Positions 12,390-22,547 of a stretch of 64,000 nucleotides of DNA are shown here, piece by piece. Position 1 is the stretch's first letter. Each line of letters begins with the position of its first letter. The position numbers and the translations under genes are program-made. Under the pieces are notes generated by a model. That model was given only the letters and a program-made list of their open reading frames with translations, did not search any database and had not been told where the DNA came from. Location of the stretch: assembly GCA_010094025.1 (NCBI GenBank), contig ML991788.1, positions 186,001-250,000 of the forward strand, given 5' to 3'. This DNA comes from Viridothelium virens. Taxonomy: Eukaryota > Ascomycota > Dothideomycetes > Trypetheliales > Trypetheliaceae.

Positions 12390-13640
12390 TTACATAGATC
12401 TTCTGCGTCTATACGTATCCTTCTCACACCTGGCAAACGGCGGAAAGTCGCCGGCCGATGATGAATTCGATCCAATATTCACTGTTGTCGCCTGGACACT
12501 GTTATTCGCCCCATTCAACACCCCACCCCCTACAATCAGCACCTGCTCTTGCCCCGGCAGGACCCTCAAGCTCCGCGTATAGCTCTGCGCCGCCGGCGTA
12601 TCGACTCTTGTCCAGTTCGCAGAATTCCCCAACTCCTGATTCAAAAAGATCGCCTCATCATTCCCAGAGCTAACGACGATCGTACCGTTGGGCCCACCCG
12701 CCTCGCTCCAAACGATGTACGGCGAGCTCGTCGGCACCACGCCATCGCTCGCCCGAACCACCTGCCCCGTCGCGTTGTTGAAGTTCAGCGGGTTCTCGGA
12801 AATGCGGTAGTAGACGGCGAAGTCGGCTTCTGGCGCGCCATAGAATTCGTAGGTCATAATGTATTGGCCTGTGGGTAGCTGAGCGACAGTGGTCATGCCC
12901 GGGCGGAAGGTGTAGTTGGAATAGGCGACGTCGTCGACCGGGACTGCCCAGTTGCGTAGATCTGTGCTGGTTTGGTGGACGAGCTTCTGGCCGTGGGCGG
13001 GATCGCGCTGGTCGGAGTAGTAGACCACGAGTTGGTTGTTGTAGGTGAGGATAAAGGGTTCCCAGACGGGGGTGAGGCCGTTGTCTGGGAGGGCCTCGCC
13101 TCCAGCGGCGATGTGCGAGACAAAGTTCCAGGTGTATCTGGTTCAAATAAGTGAGTGCGTAGCTTGCGTGTATTGGAGCTTGCAGGCTTACCCTTTGTCT
13201 GTGCTCGCGTAGAGATCGATTTGCGTGTTCGAAAGATTGGTTGGTATGGAGTTACCGGCGAGGAGGATGGTGCCGGCGGAGTAATTTCCTATCGCTTGAG
13301 GCATCTCATATAAAAACGGCTGATAGCGGAGGCCCCAGCCATTGACCTGGTCGGTAACTCTCGAGATCTCCTGCCATGACTCCCCGAGATTCGTAGATTT
13401 ATAGATGGGGAAGTACACAGAAGGCGGTTCTGGTGAGTAGTTCTCCCATGTGCTTAGTAGAACATTGTCTGTCTCACAATTCTGATTTAGGAGTAAAGTC
13501 CTGGCGTAGAGCGTTTTCGGGGTAGTGTAGTTGGAGGGTGGCGTGAATATCGTGACATTCGTGAATGTATCTGCGGCCTGAGAGTTTACGCCCACAGACA
13601 GAAGAGAAAAAATAAGAGAACCTCCACCTAACAGCCTCAT
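12390..13640 (-). CDS. Secreted GH93 exo-arabinanase
   Basis: Two exons (13640-13192 and 13137-12390) with a 54-nt intron (GTAAGC...AACCAG) give 398 residues, the normal size for the family. The first 20 or so residues form a signal peptide ending near VNSQA. The body shows the sialidase-like propeller pattern: YKSTNLGESW and YASTDKG/YTW are Asp-box-type turns, and PVWEPF, YYSDQRDP, HQTSTDLRNW and MTYEFYGAPE match conserved stretches of fungal exo-alpha-1,5-L-arabinanases. The predicted role is release of arabinobiose or arabinose from plant arabinan outside the cell, pointing to a plant-associated or saprotrophic lifestyle. The C-terminus ends with a short basic tail. The splice junction falls inside the second Asp box, which strongly supports it. 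Confidence 0.87.
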
Positions 13641-14140
13641 GGTGGCGAATTGATGATTAACTCAGTGATCGAAGCGCGAGTGCAAGCAAAATTCCCAGGC
13701 AACTGATTGGGCAGGGGGGATTTTGAGGAAGAGGGATTCAAATCAGACGGTACATCTGGAAAAATCGATCAAAAAAGAACGAGATCGGACATCGATGATC
13801 TTTTATGGTATTTATTCCACAAAAGCGCAGTCATGCCCACTTGCCATATTAGAATACCGGCTTTCTTTACATTGTGTACCTGCATTCTCTCATGCAGGGC
13901 CTGCGCCACCAGCAGCGAGATATTCCATCAATCAACAACAATGCTAAAGAGATGGCTTCCTGGGAAAAAGCCGGAGATGTGGAGTTGGCGATCTAAGTAC
14001 GAAAACAGGGAAGATCATTTTGCGCGGGGTCAAGGCTCGGGTGGCTCGGTTCCCCAGATCTTCGCCGAGGTTGGTGATAGGGCAAGCAAATTTCCATGAA
14101 CCGGGATATATTTTGAGATGCGCCTTGCTAGAAAATTTTC
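13641..14140. other. Intergenic, nothing recognised
   Basis: Promoter side of the arabinanase gene. Overlapping plus-strand frames at 13707-14099 show no domain and are not called. Confidence 0.35.
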
Positions 14141-14933
14141 TTATATGCCACTCTTGAAACCTGCGATGCGCCTTATCGCTCTGTTTGAGATTGTTCGACC
14201 TCCAGCTTCTATGCCTGGTCCCTCAAGCGGCTTTCCATCCCCCGACGCAAGATCAACCATGAAGTCACCAAGCTCTTTCGTTGGACTGATCATCGAAGGA
14301 TACGTTGCCCTTATTAGAGGAAATAGCATCGCCTCCCCCTTCTTCAGGAGACTTGGGTATTTCGGGATGAAGGGATGAATAGCTGGCTGGTTCTTGGCAT
14401 CAACACCTCCTGGTCGCACGTTATAGATTTTGAGGCTGGGATATTGTGTAGGGAGCTCTAAAAGCCCTGCTTCCGTACGACCTTTGATCCGCGCAAACAG
14501 AGCCGTGAAACGACCGGGTTTGTCGGTGGCTCCTTCACCAGAGACGTGGACGAAGTTGAAGGTATCGGAAAGGGTACTAAATTGTTTCGCAGCGTTCAGT
14601 GCATATTCTTCAGTGATCTTGACATATTCACTAGTGGACGGTCAGAATATGATGTCAAAAAACTTGATGTCTTTCATACTCCTTCCCAACTTGACTCATC
14701 GAGATTCCCAATGCCCAAACACATCCATGTGCGCCCTTTAGTTGTTCAAGTGTTGAAGACTCAATTGAGGAGAAATCCCTCTGGATGAACACCTGGACTT
14801 TCTCGTGCCCTTCTGCCATGGCGACCGGCCTTCGACTGATGATCGAGATCTTTGTGACGCTTTCCTTGGTTAGCATGGCTTGGAGGACACAGCCGCCGAC
14901 AAGACCAGTGGCCCCGGTAAGAACGAGATGCAT
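14141..14933 (-). CDS. NAD(P)-binding epimerase-like Rossmann protein
   Basis: Two exons (14933-14680 and 14630-14141) with a 49-nt intron (GTATGA...CACTAG, branch CTGAC) give 247 residues. The protein opens with MHLVLTGATGLVGG, a Gly-rich dinucleotide-binding loop right at the N-terminus, followed by ISRRPV at the second strand and WALGIS near residue 80. The second exon contains FVHVSGEGAT, IYNVRPGGVD and SPTKELGDFM. This is the layout of short atypical SDR/nucleoside-diphosphate-sugar epimerase-like proteins common in fungi; the usual Tyr-xxx-Lys pair is not obvious, so a catalytic role is not certain. The start at 14933 is preferred over the longer open frame to 15152 because the Rossmann motif belongs at the extreme N-terminus. 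Confidence 0.8.
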
Positions 14934-15975
14934 GATGACTTGAAGAGGATCTTGTCTTGCCTTGCCACTGATGGCTGTCCAAAATTCAAGGCCTACGATG
15001 GTCAGACCTGTTGCTCCTTTTTCTACTTGTGCATCACGAAATAAGCTCGGCGAGACCCGGAAGACAAATGCAGCCACAGGCACGTATAAGGCAGCGCTGG
15101 TGACAGCGGAGATTTGGCTGTAAGAGCGCGTGGCGCAGCATGGCAGCTGCACTGCTTATTGCATGCCCAGAAAAACAAGCACGACAAGTTAGGCGTCCTG
15201 GATGCGGGTGGTGCGGCCGCATCGACGCAACCACACAACCTTGAGCTAGAGGTACTTCACCTTCACTATTGAAAGCTTCTAAGCTACCTAATACAGTATG
15301 AGTTTCCCATACTGGCCCCTCATCTCTGCCAGATCTGTGGTGTCTGCATAGGTCACTAATCTCTGCGTGGAGCTCTATAATCTCTTCCTGGGGCCTATTC
15401 TCTGCGTAGGGCTGTAATCTCTGCGTAAGCCTACTTCTTTGTGTTTATGAACCATTTCAACATTACTGATAAATCATAGTACTGTTGGTTTATAAAAGGC
15501 TTGAAATGAGGCTGAGCAATGCGAACTTGGCAGTGATACGGTGGGTAGTAACAGCAGCTCATACGGGAAGCCTTAATACTTAGCAAGATCACGGCCGCGT
15601 CAAAACGATATTGAGGATATTAGTATTATTAGTGTTTGCTCAGTATCTCGTAGCTGAGCTGCTGTAAAATGTAATATGCTAGTATTTCTCTCTCTCTATC
15701 TCATTCTGCTTGTCGAACCACAAATTGACAGAATTCTCGAGCCATCTTACTTCTGTAATAGATGGCAATGCCTTCTGCTCGCTGTTGTCCACGCCCTCTC
15801 ATCGACCTTCAAGCAATCGTTATCATAGCTGCAGCAAGCATCAACCCATATGGTCGGACCTCAAGATCAAAAGCAGGACATTATTCCATAGTCCATCCGT
15901 TGTCCGTATTTAACATGGCATCGTAAAGTCGTCGTGTCTGATCTCCCCCTTTCAGGTATCAATATCTGAAGGTCC
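14934..15975. other. Intergenic with degenerate tandem repeats
   Basis: About 1 kb between two minus-strand genes. It contains the degenerate 19-bp repeat listed separately (15342-15436) and a CT-rich run near 15685-15705. No gene recognised. Confidence 0.4.
15342..15436. repeat. Degenerate tandem repeat, about 19-bp unit
   Basis: Five imperfect copies of a unit like TCTGCGTAGGGCTGTAATC follow each other, 18-21 bp long. The recurring core is TCTCTGCGTA followed by a G-rich or GCTC-rich half. No terminal repeats or coding sequence flank it. Confidence 0.55.
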
Positions 15976-16668
15976 TCACTTCTCTTGCTTCTTGCGCTGA
16001 AAGTAGAGGTTTCCGTGCCGGTCATCGAGCTTCCATTCCCCCTCCCATCCCATGTTGTCAATCGTGTCGAAGGTCCTCAGTACAGTCGTCTTGCCGTCGG
16101 GTTCGACTACCCAAAACAATTGATCATCCTTTGGATCCTTTGGCACGAAGGCATTGCGTCCATAAACACCCTCACGCACAGCAGTGGTTTGGTTATCCTC
16201 GGCGACTTGAGCAGCGGTACGTCCGAACCAGTTGTGCTCGTGGCTGTTGGGATTGTTGGCGTAATAGACCTGAGGCGGTTGGTCGTTTTCGTGGGAAGTT
16301 GGGTAGTGGTAGTAGGACTGTGGCTTTGAAGATGTCTCAGCTTGCTTGGGAGCGGCTATAGCAGGCATGCAGTAGTAGCTCTGCGGGTTTTGAGCGGGCT
16401 CGGACGGCGGAGAGTAGGGAATGTACGCCTGATGGTATGCAGAGTAAGCAACTGGAGAGGCAGCGACAAAGTAGTACTGCGGCTGCTCGGGCGGCGGCGG
16501 AGGTTGCCCATCAGTACCGGCTCCAGATGATTCGGAGGGAGGTACTGTGGGAGCGGGAACATAATGGTAGGTATGAGAGCCATCACTTGTAGCCGAGGCC
16601 GCAGGCGAAGCAGTGCGCTGACGGCGGCGATAGTCGTTGTAGTCAACAGCTCCGCCGGTAGCTTGCAT
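15976..16668 (-). CDS. Pro/Tyr-rich protein of unknown function
   Basis: Single-exon frame of 230 residues. Residues 1-120 are low-complexity and rich in Pro, Tyr, Ser and Ala (PPPPPEQPQYYF, PQSYYHYP), likely disordered. The last 80 residues look folded and conserved in style: NWFGRTAAQVAEDN, YGRNAFVPKDPKDDQLFWVV, DGKTTVLRTFDTI and GEWKLDDRHGNLYFQRKK. The C-terminus is basic. No enzyme motif is seen; function unknown. The start at 16668 is the first ATG of the frame and follows a T/C-rich leader. A tandem 15-bp repeat lies just upstream. Confidence 0.65.
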   Translation of the reverse strand: MQATGGAVDYNDYRRRQRTASPAASATSDGSHTYHYVPAPTVPPSESSGAGTDGQPPPPPEQPQYYFVAASPVAYSAYHQAYIPYSPPSEPAQNPQSYYCMPAIAAPKQAETSSKPQSYYHYPTSHENDQPPQVYYANNPNSHEHNWFGRTAAQVAEDNQTTAVREGVYGRNAFVPKDPKDDQLFWVVEPDGKTTVLRTFDTIDNMGWEGEWKLDDRHGNLYFQRKKQEK

Positions 16669-16780
16669 TTTGATGGATCCGTAGAGATCAAAGAGGATAG
16701 TGAAACAATGTAGTCAGGGACGGGTTCTGTCTAGTGCAACAAAAACTGATGAATGGAAGTGAGGTGAAGTGGGGTTGGGA

Positions 16781-16818
16781 AGCGGTGGATCACGAAGCGG
16801 TGGATCACGAAGCCGTGG
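16781..16818. repeat. 15-bp tandem repeat, 2.5 copies
   Basis: Two exact copies of AGCGGTGGATCACGA followed by a partial third, in the leader region of the Pro/Tyr-rich gene. Confidence 0.8.
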
Positions 16819-16884
16819 CGAGATCACAGGTCACAGAGGTATCCAGCGACATGCATAAGGTGTGGGTGGGAAGGTAAGAACTCA

Positions 16885-16996
16885 CCATGGAGGGGCGTCG
16901 AACATAAATAATCCGTCTGCGCCTCCTTGGCCGTGGAGGTGGGTCTGGATCTTCGAGCCAAGCATCAGCAAATGGCCAGCAGCACGGAAAGCACAT
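16885..16996 (-). CDS. Possible Cys/Arg-rich first exon or small peptide
   Basis: From an ATG at 16996 the frame reads MCFPCCWPFADAW, then an acidic-proline stretch and RPRRRRRIIYVRRPSM, and meets a consensus donor (GTGAGT) at about 16884. The composition is strikingly non-random. It may be a first exon whose partner I cannot identify, an alternative 5' exon of the Pro/Tyr-rich gene, or a very small gene; without splicing the frame runs to 16805. Low confidence as a real coding exon. Confidence 0.3.
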
Positions 16997-18880
16997 TCTT
17001 GATCCGGTAGGTTTCTGATCTCTTGCAATGATGAGGACTGAAAATAGCTATGGGCATTCGATGCTTTGAGTGTGATGAGAAGCGGAATCGGTCGAGGCGC
17101 AGGTACCGCTTACTTATGGAATACTAAGCTCACGGACCGTACGATGCAAATATTTACACAATGGACCAATGTGTTCAGCGTGAATTAGTATAGCTTAACG
17201 AGAGTGTCGAGAGTCACAATGTCGACTCGTGTGTTCGGTTCTGAGAGACGGATGACGTAACTAGGAATTTAGATAACTTCACGATTGGAGTATACTATTC
17301 ATAAATTAGAGAAAGAGCAGCTACGATAATCAGGCCATTGCCATATCTAAGAAATAAACTTTGGAGCAGCACCGCGCTATCGCGCTGATAGGTGGGATGG
17401 GAGAGAGAGACGTAGAACGTCCACAAGTCAAGCCATAGCGGCTCAATGCCGGAAAGAAGATATTCCATATGCAAAATCCCTGGGTTGCTGTCGTCTGTCT
17501 GAAATCAGAATAGTTGGTAATTCCGAGGATTTATCTTAGTCTTGTGAATCAGGCACTTTGGATAAATCATTTGAAATAGAAAACCAGCCCTTCGTCAGTA
17601 CAAACCTCGCGATCTTTATTCCGATGTCTGGGTTACTACACGTAGTTTGCATTCAGCAGCGTGTCGGATGGATGTTGCAATTGCTGCCCATGCCATAGAG
17701 GATTTATGGCACGGGACGACTTCCTCAACGAGCATTTCAGGAAGTGACTGGTGGGAGAAAATTGATGTTAGCGACTTCTGAGTTGTGCCTTTGGTCCCAG
17801 GACCCATGACTGCGGCAATATTCCAGTAACCGGACTTTCGATTCAAGACCATGGTAGATACAGGTAGAGGTACGTGCACATGGCTCGTAAATCTGGGATT
17901 TGACAAGGCGACACTATATTTTGCAAATTGACGAACAGGAACAGAAGAGAGGAGGTTGAGGCAAAAGAGCGCGATCACGCAGAGTGCTATGTATTCTTGA
18001 TGATGTAATGCTGCATGAGTCCAGGGACATGGGTGATGGGGCGATGGCCACCATGGCTCTGAGGCACGTGAGGCACGCGGGGTGCCCCAGGTTTACCTGA
18101 GGGATGGGACTTCCAGTTGCTAGGTGCCCGATCCGATTGTTCAATCTTGCACCTCTACACTTCCCCACCTTTCAAGAGGCTCCGTGGAGCTCTGAGCCCG
18201 ATGCTAAAAATCCACTCAACGGACTCAATAGGGATAATAACATATACAAAGATCCAATACAACGAGAAAAATAGACATTCACAAGGTACGACAGTCCCTT
18301 TTCTGTGCCGCGTAGGCCGGCAGATCCCTACCAAAAATAACGCCTACCTCTCTGGTCCCCACAACTTGGCTCGTCTTTCGCACTGAGTTCGACCCATTAA
18401 TAGCATCAACCTCCTGCTCAATTTATCATTTGAAAATGCAACTCGCTACCTAAAGTTCCAGATCTACGATACATGGTTCCATTAAAGAATGGAATTTTAT
18501 TTGAAAACCTCTGAACCCGCAAGCCACGTGCCGTGGTACGCAAAAATGTTGCTTCTGCCTTAACGGAATCCGGCGCATAGATCAGCTGAGGACCCAAGTA
18601 CCAACAGGGGTAGCAGTAAGCAATTTGTGCCACAGTGCCACTGAAAGGGGGAAGTCGCCGGTATTTAACCTCCGCGCCTTCCCAGAGGTCGCTCGGAACG
18701 ACAAGTTGAGAACCTTGAATGCGTGCGAATCTGACTATTAGACAAAGATCGGTAGCGATCCGTCTAGCTGGCTTCTTTTAGTATTCGCTAGGCTGAAAAT
18801 CTCTCAACCAAATTTAATATTTTTTTTATTTTTGTTTTCTTTTCAGATGCAATATCTTTCCAACCTCGCACAGTACAGAA
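16997..18880. other. Intergenic, nothing firmly recognised
   Basis: About 1.9 kb. Minus-strand frames at 17616-17978 and 17914-18168 lack domains and partner exons. A T-rich tract near 18820-18845 directly precedes the amidase start and is typical of fungal core promoters or leaders. Confidence 0.35.
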
Positions 18881-20300
18881 ATGACCCCAAAGACACGGGG
18901 CCAGTCCGCCAAAGCTGCCCAGGACTTGTCAGCCTCATGTCAAAGTCCCGCAAACGGTGTAGACCAGGTAGCTCCTGGAACATATTCAGTTGATTCAATA
19001 CAAACGTTCGCATCTTCGCAGGTTCCTGATGCCGATGTTCCACCCATATATCGTATAGATCTATCTTTATCTCCGAGAGAAAGGTACAAGGTCCTGGCAC
19101 ATGATTACAAAGATCAATTAAAAGGCTTCACTGGAATTCTCAATGATCTATTAGAGGAGTTCGTCAGTAAAAGCGAGTTTTACAAAAATCTCATCAAGAA
19201 ATTGTCTCAAATCCTCCTCCGGCGACTGTATAGCGAGGAGGAGACGGAAGAGCTTCGCGGCATTCACGATGTCACTGGCATAGCAATGCATCTCCTTATC
19301 TGCTTCAATGTCGTCCTCGACTCCCTTATGGGATGTACCAGTGGAGGAGCTCGTGTGGAGGGTGGTGCGTCAAAGGGTAGGATGTTGCACTTTCGTACGG
19401 TTGACTGGCACATGGAGCCTCTGCGGAAGATTGTTGTGCAACTCGAATTCGTTGATGGACGACAAGGGGATGTCGCTGCTCGGAGCATCACTTATGTGGG
19501 CTTTTTAGGAATGCTTACTGGTGTTCGGTAGGCGATTCCTTTTTCATTCAAAAGCTCCCATCCCACGCAGGTCCTTACTAGACCGCAGGAAAGGTCTTAG
19601 CGTTTCCTTCAATGCCCGATATAAGCACAACGACTCGACCTCATCCGCCTCAAATGCCCAATATTACTTCCACTGTCTTCTTGTGCTCCTAGGTCGGCGT
19701 CCTTCGATGTCGCACATTCTTCGAGGCTATATCCTATCCAAGCCTGGACCCAAGGCGCATGGAAACGAAGCTTGCCGTAGCGGGTGTAAGACCACAAATG
19801 CTCTTGCAAAAATCATGAAAGAACTCCCGCAAGTACCAAGCATAGCTTGTTATCTCACCTTCAGTGACGGCAAGCGGACGATCGTCATGGAGAAAGATCG
19901 TGTCACGGCCAGAATTCGCTCGTCGAGATCTTTCATCGCGGTGACCAACCATGACCAGGATGATCTTCATCTAGTCAGTCAGCGGCAAGAGCATGACAAG
20001 GTCAGCCTTGGTAAGCTTGCGTCTCCTTTGGCTGGGGACGACTACCTCGAGGAATCCGTCGGACGCATGGCGTCTTTGGAGGAAATGTGGAAGCAGGCCA
20101 AGAAGAGGCACCGTCGTAAACAGCGGGACAAGAATGGAGACCAAGATCCGTTGACGGACACTCTTGTTGCCAGCATCATGGTGACATGGCCTATCTCGAA
20201 CGAGAGCACACATTATTGGTGCCTCATGGATCCGATGACGGGCGAAATCGAAGCTTGTATGAGGTATTTGACGCCTCTTCAAGAACCCGACGTGTCTTGA
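18881..20300 (+). CDS. NAAA/acid-ceramidase-like amidase
   Basis: Two exons (18881-19527 and 19571-20300) with a 43-nt intron (GTAGGC...ACGCAG) give 458 residues. The family signature is at residues 151-180: GCTSGGARVEGG..GRMLHFRTVDW, with Cys152 as the predicted N-terminal nucleophile exposed by self-cleavage, and the Arg/Asp-Trp stretch typical of the beta subunit. Across the splice, GMLTGVRSLLDRRKGLSVSFNAR matches the substrate-pocket region, and FIAVTNHD near the end is the usual Asn/His-containing stretch. The relatives hydrolyse the amide bond of N-acylethanolamines or ceramides. No signal peptide is seen at this start, although lysosomal relatives have one; an unseen upstream exon is possible. 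The region about 390-410 is Lys/Arg-rich, an insertion compared with animal members. Confidence 0.82.
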
Positions 20301-20725
20301 ACACCCTTTACATCCTGGATGTTCGAGTATTTTGCAAGCGCCCCAATTCTGAAGATCTCGTAGGCATGACAGGGTGATTCGTGCCGGAACTATTCAGCCT
20401 CTTGGGTATGCAAAGGATGTCATCTTGGCATCTCCATGTCGTTTGACCCATCCCTTCTTCGAGAATGGTGACGTTGAGCACGAATGAAGGTTAGTCGTCA
20501 AATCATAGGAGGTAAGCCTCTTTCATAACGAGTAACGCGCTGTGATACGGCGGTAGCAACTTTGCCTTGTAAGACTAAATGTATCTCAATGTAAGTGTAA
20601 TAGTTAGCATTTCCTAGCACTTCCTTCATTGAGCTTGTTTGGTTTAAGCTTCGTCTGAATTCCAAAATTGGCGCTCTTTTGAAGTCACTCATGTCGTCCA
20701 GAGCAGCGGTCATATTCTTTCATAA
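20301..20725. other. Intergenic, nothing recognised
   Basis: The 3' region of the amidase gene up to the foldback element. No gene seen. Confidence 0.35.
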
Positions 20726-20914
20726 GATACCTTACGGCGGCTGGGGGGTGTCTCAACAGGTAATTAATACAATGTTATTTCGACTTTACTGTTCTGACCT
20801 TGTTGGTCCATGTTAACACCGCCTTAACATGGGTCAACATGATCATAACAGTTAAACTGAGGTAACGTTATATTAATTACCTGTTGAAGCACCCCCCAGC
20901 CGCCGTGAGGTATC
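20726..20914. mobile_element. Foldback MITE (non-autonomous DNA element)
   Basis: The 189-bp sequence is one long inverted repeat: a 91-nt left arm (20726-20816), a 7-nt loop and a 91-nt right arm (20824-20914) of equal length. The outer 43 nt match almost perfectly, starting GATACC(T/C) and including GGCGGCTGGGGGGTG and CAACAGGTAATTAATA. The inner halves match less well; roughly four fifths of all positions pair, and many mismatches are C/T differences. The flanks read CATAA on the left and ATAG on the right, so a TA or ATA target duplication is possible if the outermost base pair is mismatched. No coding capacity. It inserted just upstream of the 2EXR gene. Confidence 0.82.
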
Positions 20915-20958
20915 ATAGCCAGAGTTCAGTCGTTGTTGCCTTGGTCCGTGCCACACCT

Positions 20959-21846
20959 ATGATGCGAGTGACCCATATGTCGTACTCACTCCCTAAAACT
21001 TCCACTACCACTTCTTCATCTCAAGAACAGTCACAACTTGATCAGCCATCTTTGAATCATCTTCTCATCATAAACATGAGCTTAGCCATCAGATACCCAA
21101 CCTCGTCGCTCCCACTCAAACTGCCTACCTTCACGAGGTTCTCAAAGCTCCCACTGGAGCTTCGTCAACAGATTTGGGGCTATTATTTCGAGGGACTCAG
21201 CAGTGACTGGTCGCAGAACTACGATGACCCATGTGGAAAGACAGTCATCGGCATTTCTGGTCATAGGCCTGATCTTAATATCGGAGACAAAAACTCCCAG
21301 GTTTCCCTAGAAGCTGCAGCGGTCTTGCACCGGAAATGCGCGTTTGCCTTACCACTTCGCCTAAGAGAGCGCCATCTCGTGTTCAACATGGCCCTGATCG
21401 ACAGGTCGATAACCTGGCAGATCAAGCAACTTGTCTTCACACGTTTTTCCAACAACAGGCGTGTGGTAAGGGTGGATTACGGTCGTCTACGCAACGCGTT
21501 TCCAGCACTCCAAATCATCACCTTCGATGCTCGTGCCTTGGAAGATCCTAAAAAGCCAAGGTCCCAGCAACTACACAAGGGGAGGTTCCGCCTCGCTGCG
21601 GCACAAATGCTCCAATCCTTCCACTACGTCCCTACGTTACGAGTAGTACACACCGATACTGGAACCCATTTCAGACTGGCTTTGCACCGTATTCAACTTG
21701 CACAATTGTAAGTAAATGAAAAGAAAAAGTATTTATCAACATGAAGATTATGACTCACTTTGGTTAACAGTTGGGAAATTGGCGAGATCAGACAGATCAC
21801 GGCGACTAGCGGCATTAACTACCAGGCATTGTGCACGCACATATAG
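20959..21846 (+). CDS. 2EXR domain protein
   Basis: Two exons (20959-21707 and 21771-21846) with a 63-nt intron (GTAAGT...TAACAG) give about 274 residues. Near residues 55-75, FTRFSKLPLELRQQIWGYYF is the signature of the fungal 2EXR domain (Phe-x-x-Phe ... LPxELRxxIW). The rest has features of that family: a short strand-rich body with VSLEAAAVLHRKCAFALP and LVFNMALIDRS. Function is unknown for the family. The first ATG at 20959 lies only 45 bp past the foldback element; Met at 21076, closer to the domain, is a reasonable alternative start. The second exon adds the C-terminal 25 residues and a TAG stop. Confidence 0.68.
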
Positions 21847-22547
21847 TTCGGAGGATAGGACTGACTCAGTATGTGAGATCTAATACTGGCCTGCACCGCC
21901 TTTTCGCAGTTTCATCGTACGCTAATTAGAGGATTTAGCCAAAGTCGGCATGTGGGAAACCACAGCGAGAACGACTTTGATACTGTGTGGTCACAGCATT
22001 TACTCGATCGAATGGCTGACATTGGGTGTATCAACGCGTCGACTACTACCACATCCAGCCAGCCTCTTATCCACCCTCTGCAGGTCTGCAGAGCAGCTCC
22101 TGGGATCCAGTCGGAAATGTCACATGGAGGGCTTCGGAGATGGAATTGATTACTGCTGCTTTTTTAGAGCACAATGAAGCTCTTAATTCCAAGTCAAGAG
22201 AACAAAATCAGAATCAAAATAAAAAAAAAAAAAGGAGAAAAGGAATAAAAACAAGGAAAAAAAGGAAAAAAAAGATCGGGGGTAGACATTGGCGGGACAG
22301 GTTACATGATTACTACAGACTGCATGGGCATAACATATTATATGGACAGTATTGATTACATGGGGACTACTGATTGCACGGGCAGTATAACACGGTCACT
22401 ACAGATTGCATTGAACGCACACATCACATGAGCAGCATAGATTAAATAGACAGTATATATTAGACCCTGTTCCTATCTCTGAAGTAATCCGATAGTTTCA
22501 TTTCTTTTATTGACAGTGCGTATATTTCGCGTTGTGCAAGAAGTCTC
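21847..22547. other. Intergenic with A-rich tract and decayed short repeats
   Basis: Between convergent genes. A purine/A-rich run of about 80 nt lies at 22195-22275. From about 22295 to 22460 there are loosely repeated pieces like GATTACATGGG(G/C)A(C/G)TA and GATTGCA(C/T)GGGCAGTAT, suggesting an eroded minisatellite. No gene supported. Confidence 0.4.

Noticed and set aside
14934-15152. N-terminal extension of the epimerase-like protein
   Set aside because: The dinucleotide-binding loop belongs at the protein start, and the extra 73 residues look random; the ATG at 14933 is preferred.
17616-18168. Minus-strand frames with a signal-like N-terminus
   Set aside because: No domain, no consistent splice structure and ordinary composition; not enough to call a gene.
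20884-20958. Extension of the 2EXR frame upstream into the foldback element
   Set aside because: The upstream part begins at a non-ATG codon inside the MITE arm and encodes nothing conserved; the gene more likely starts at 20959 or 21076.
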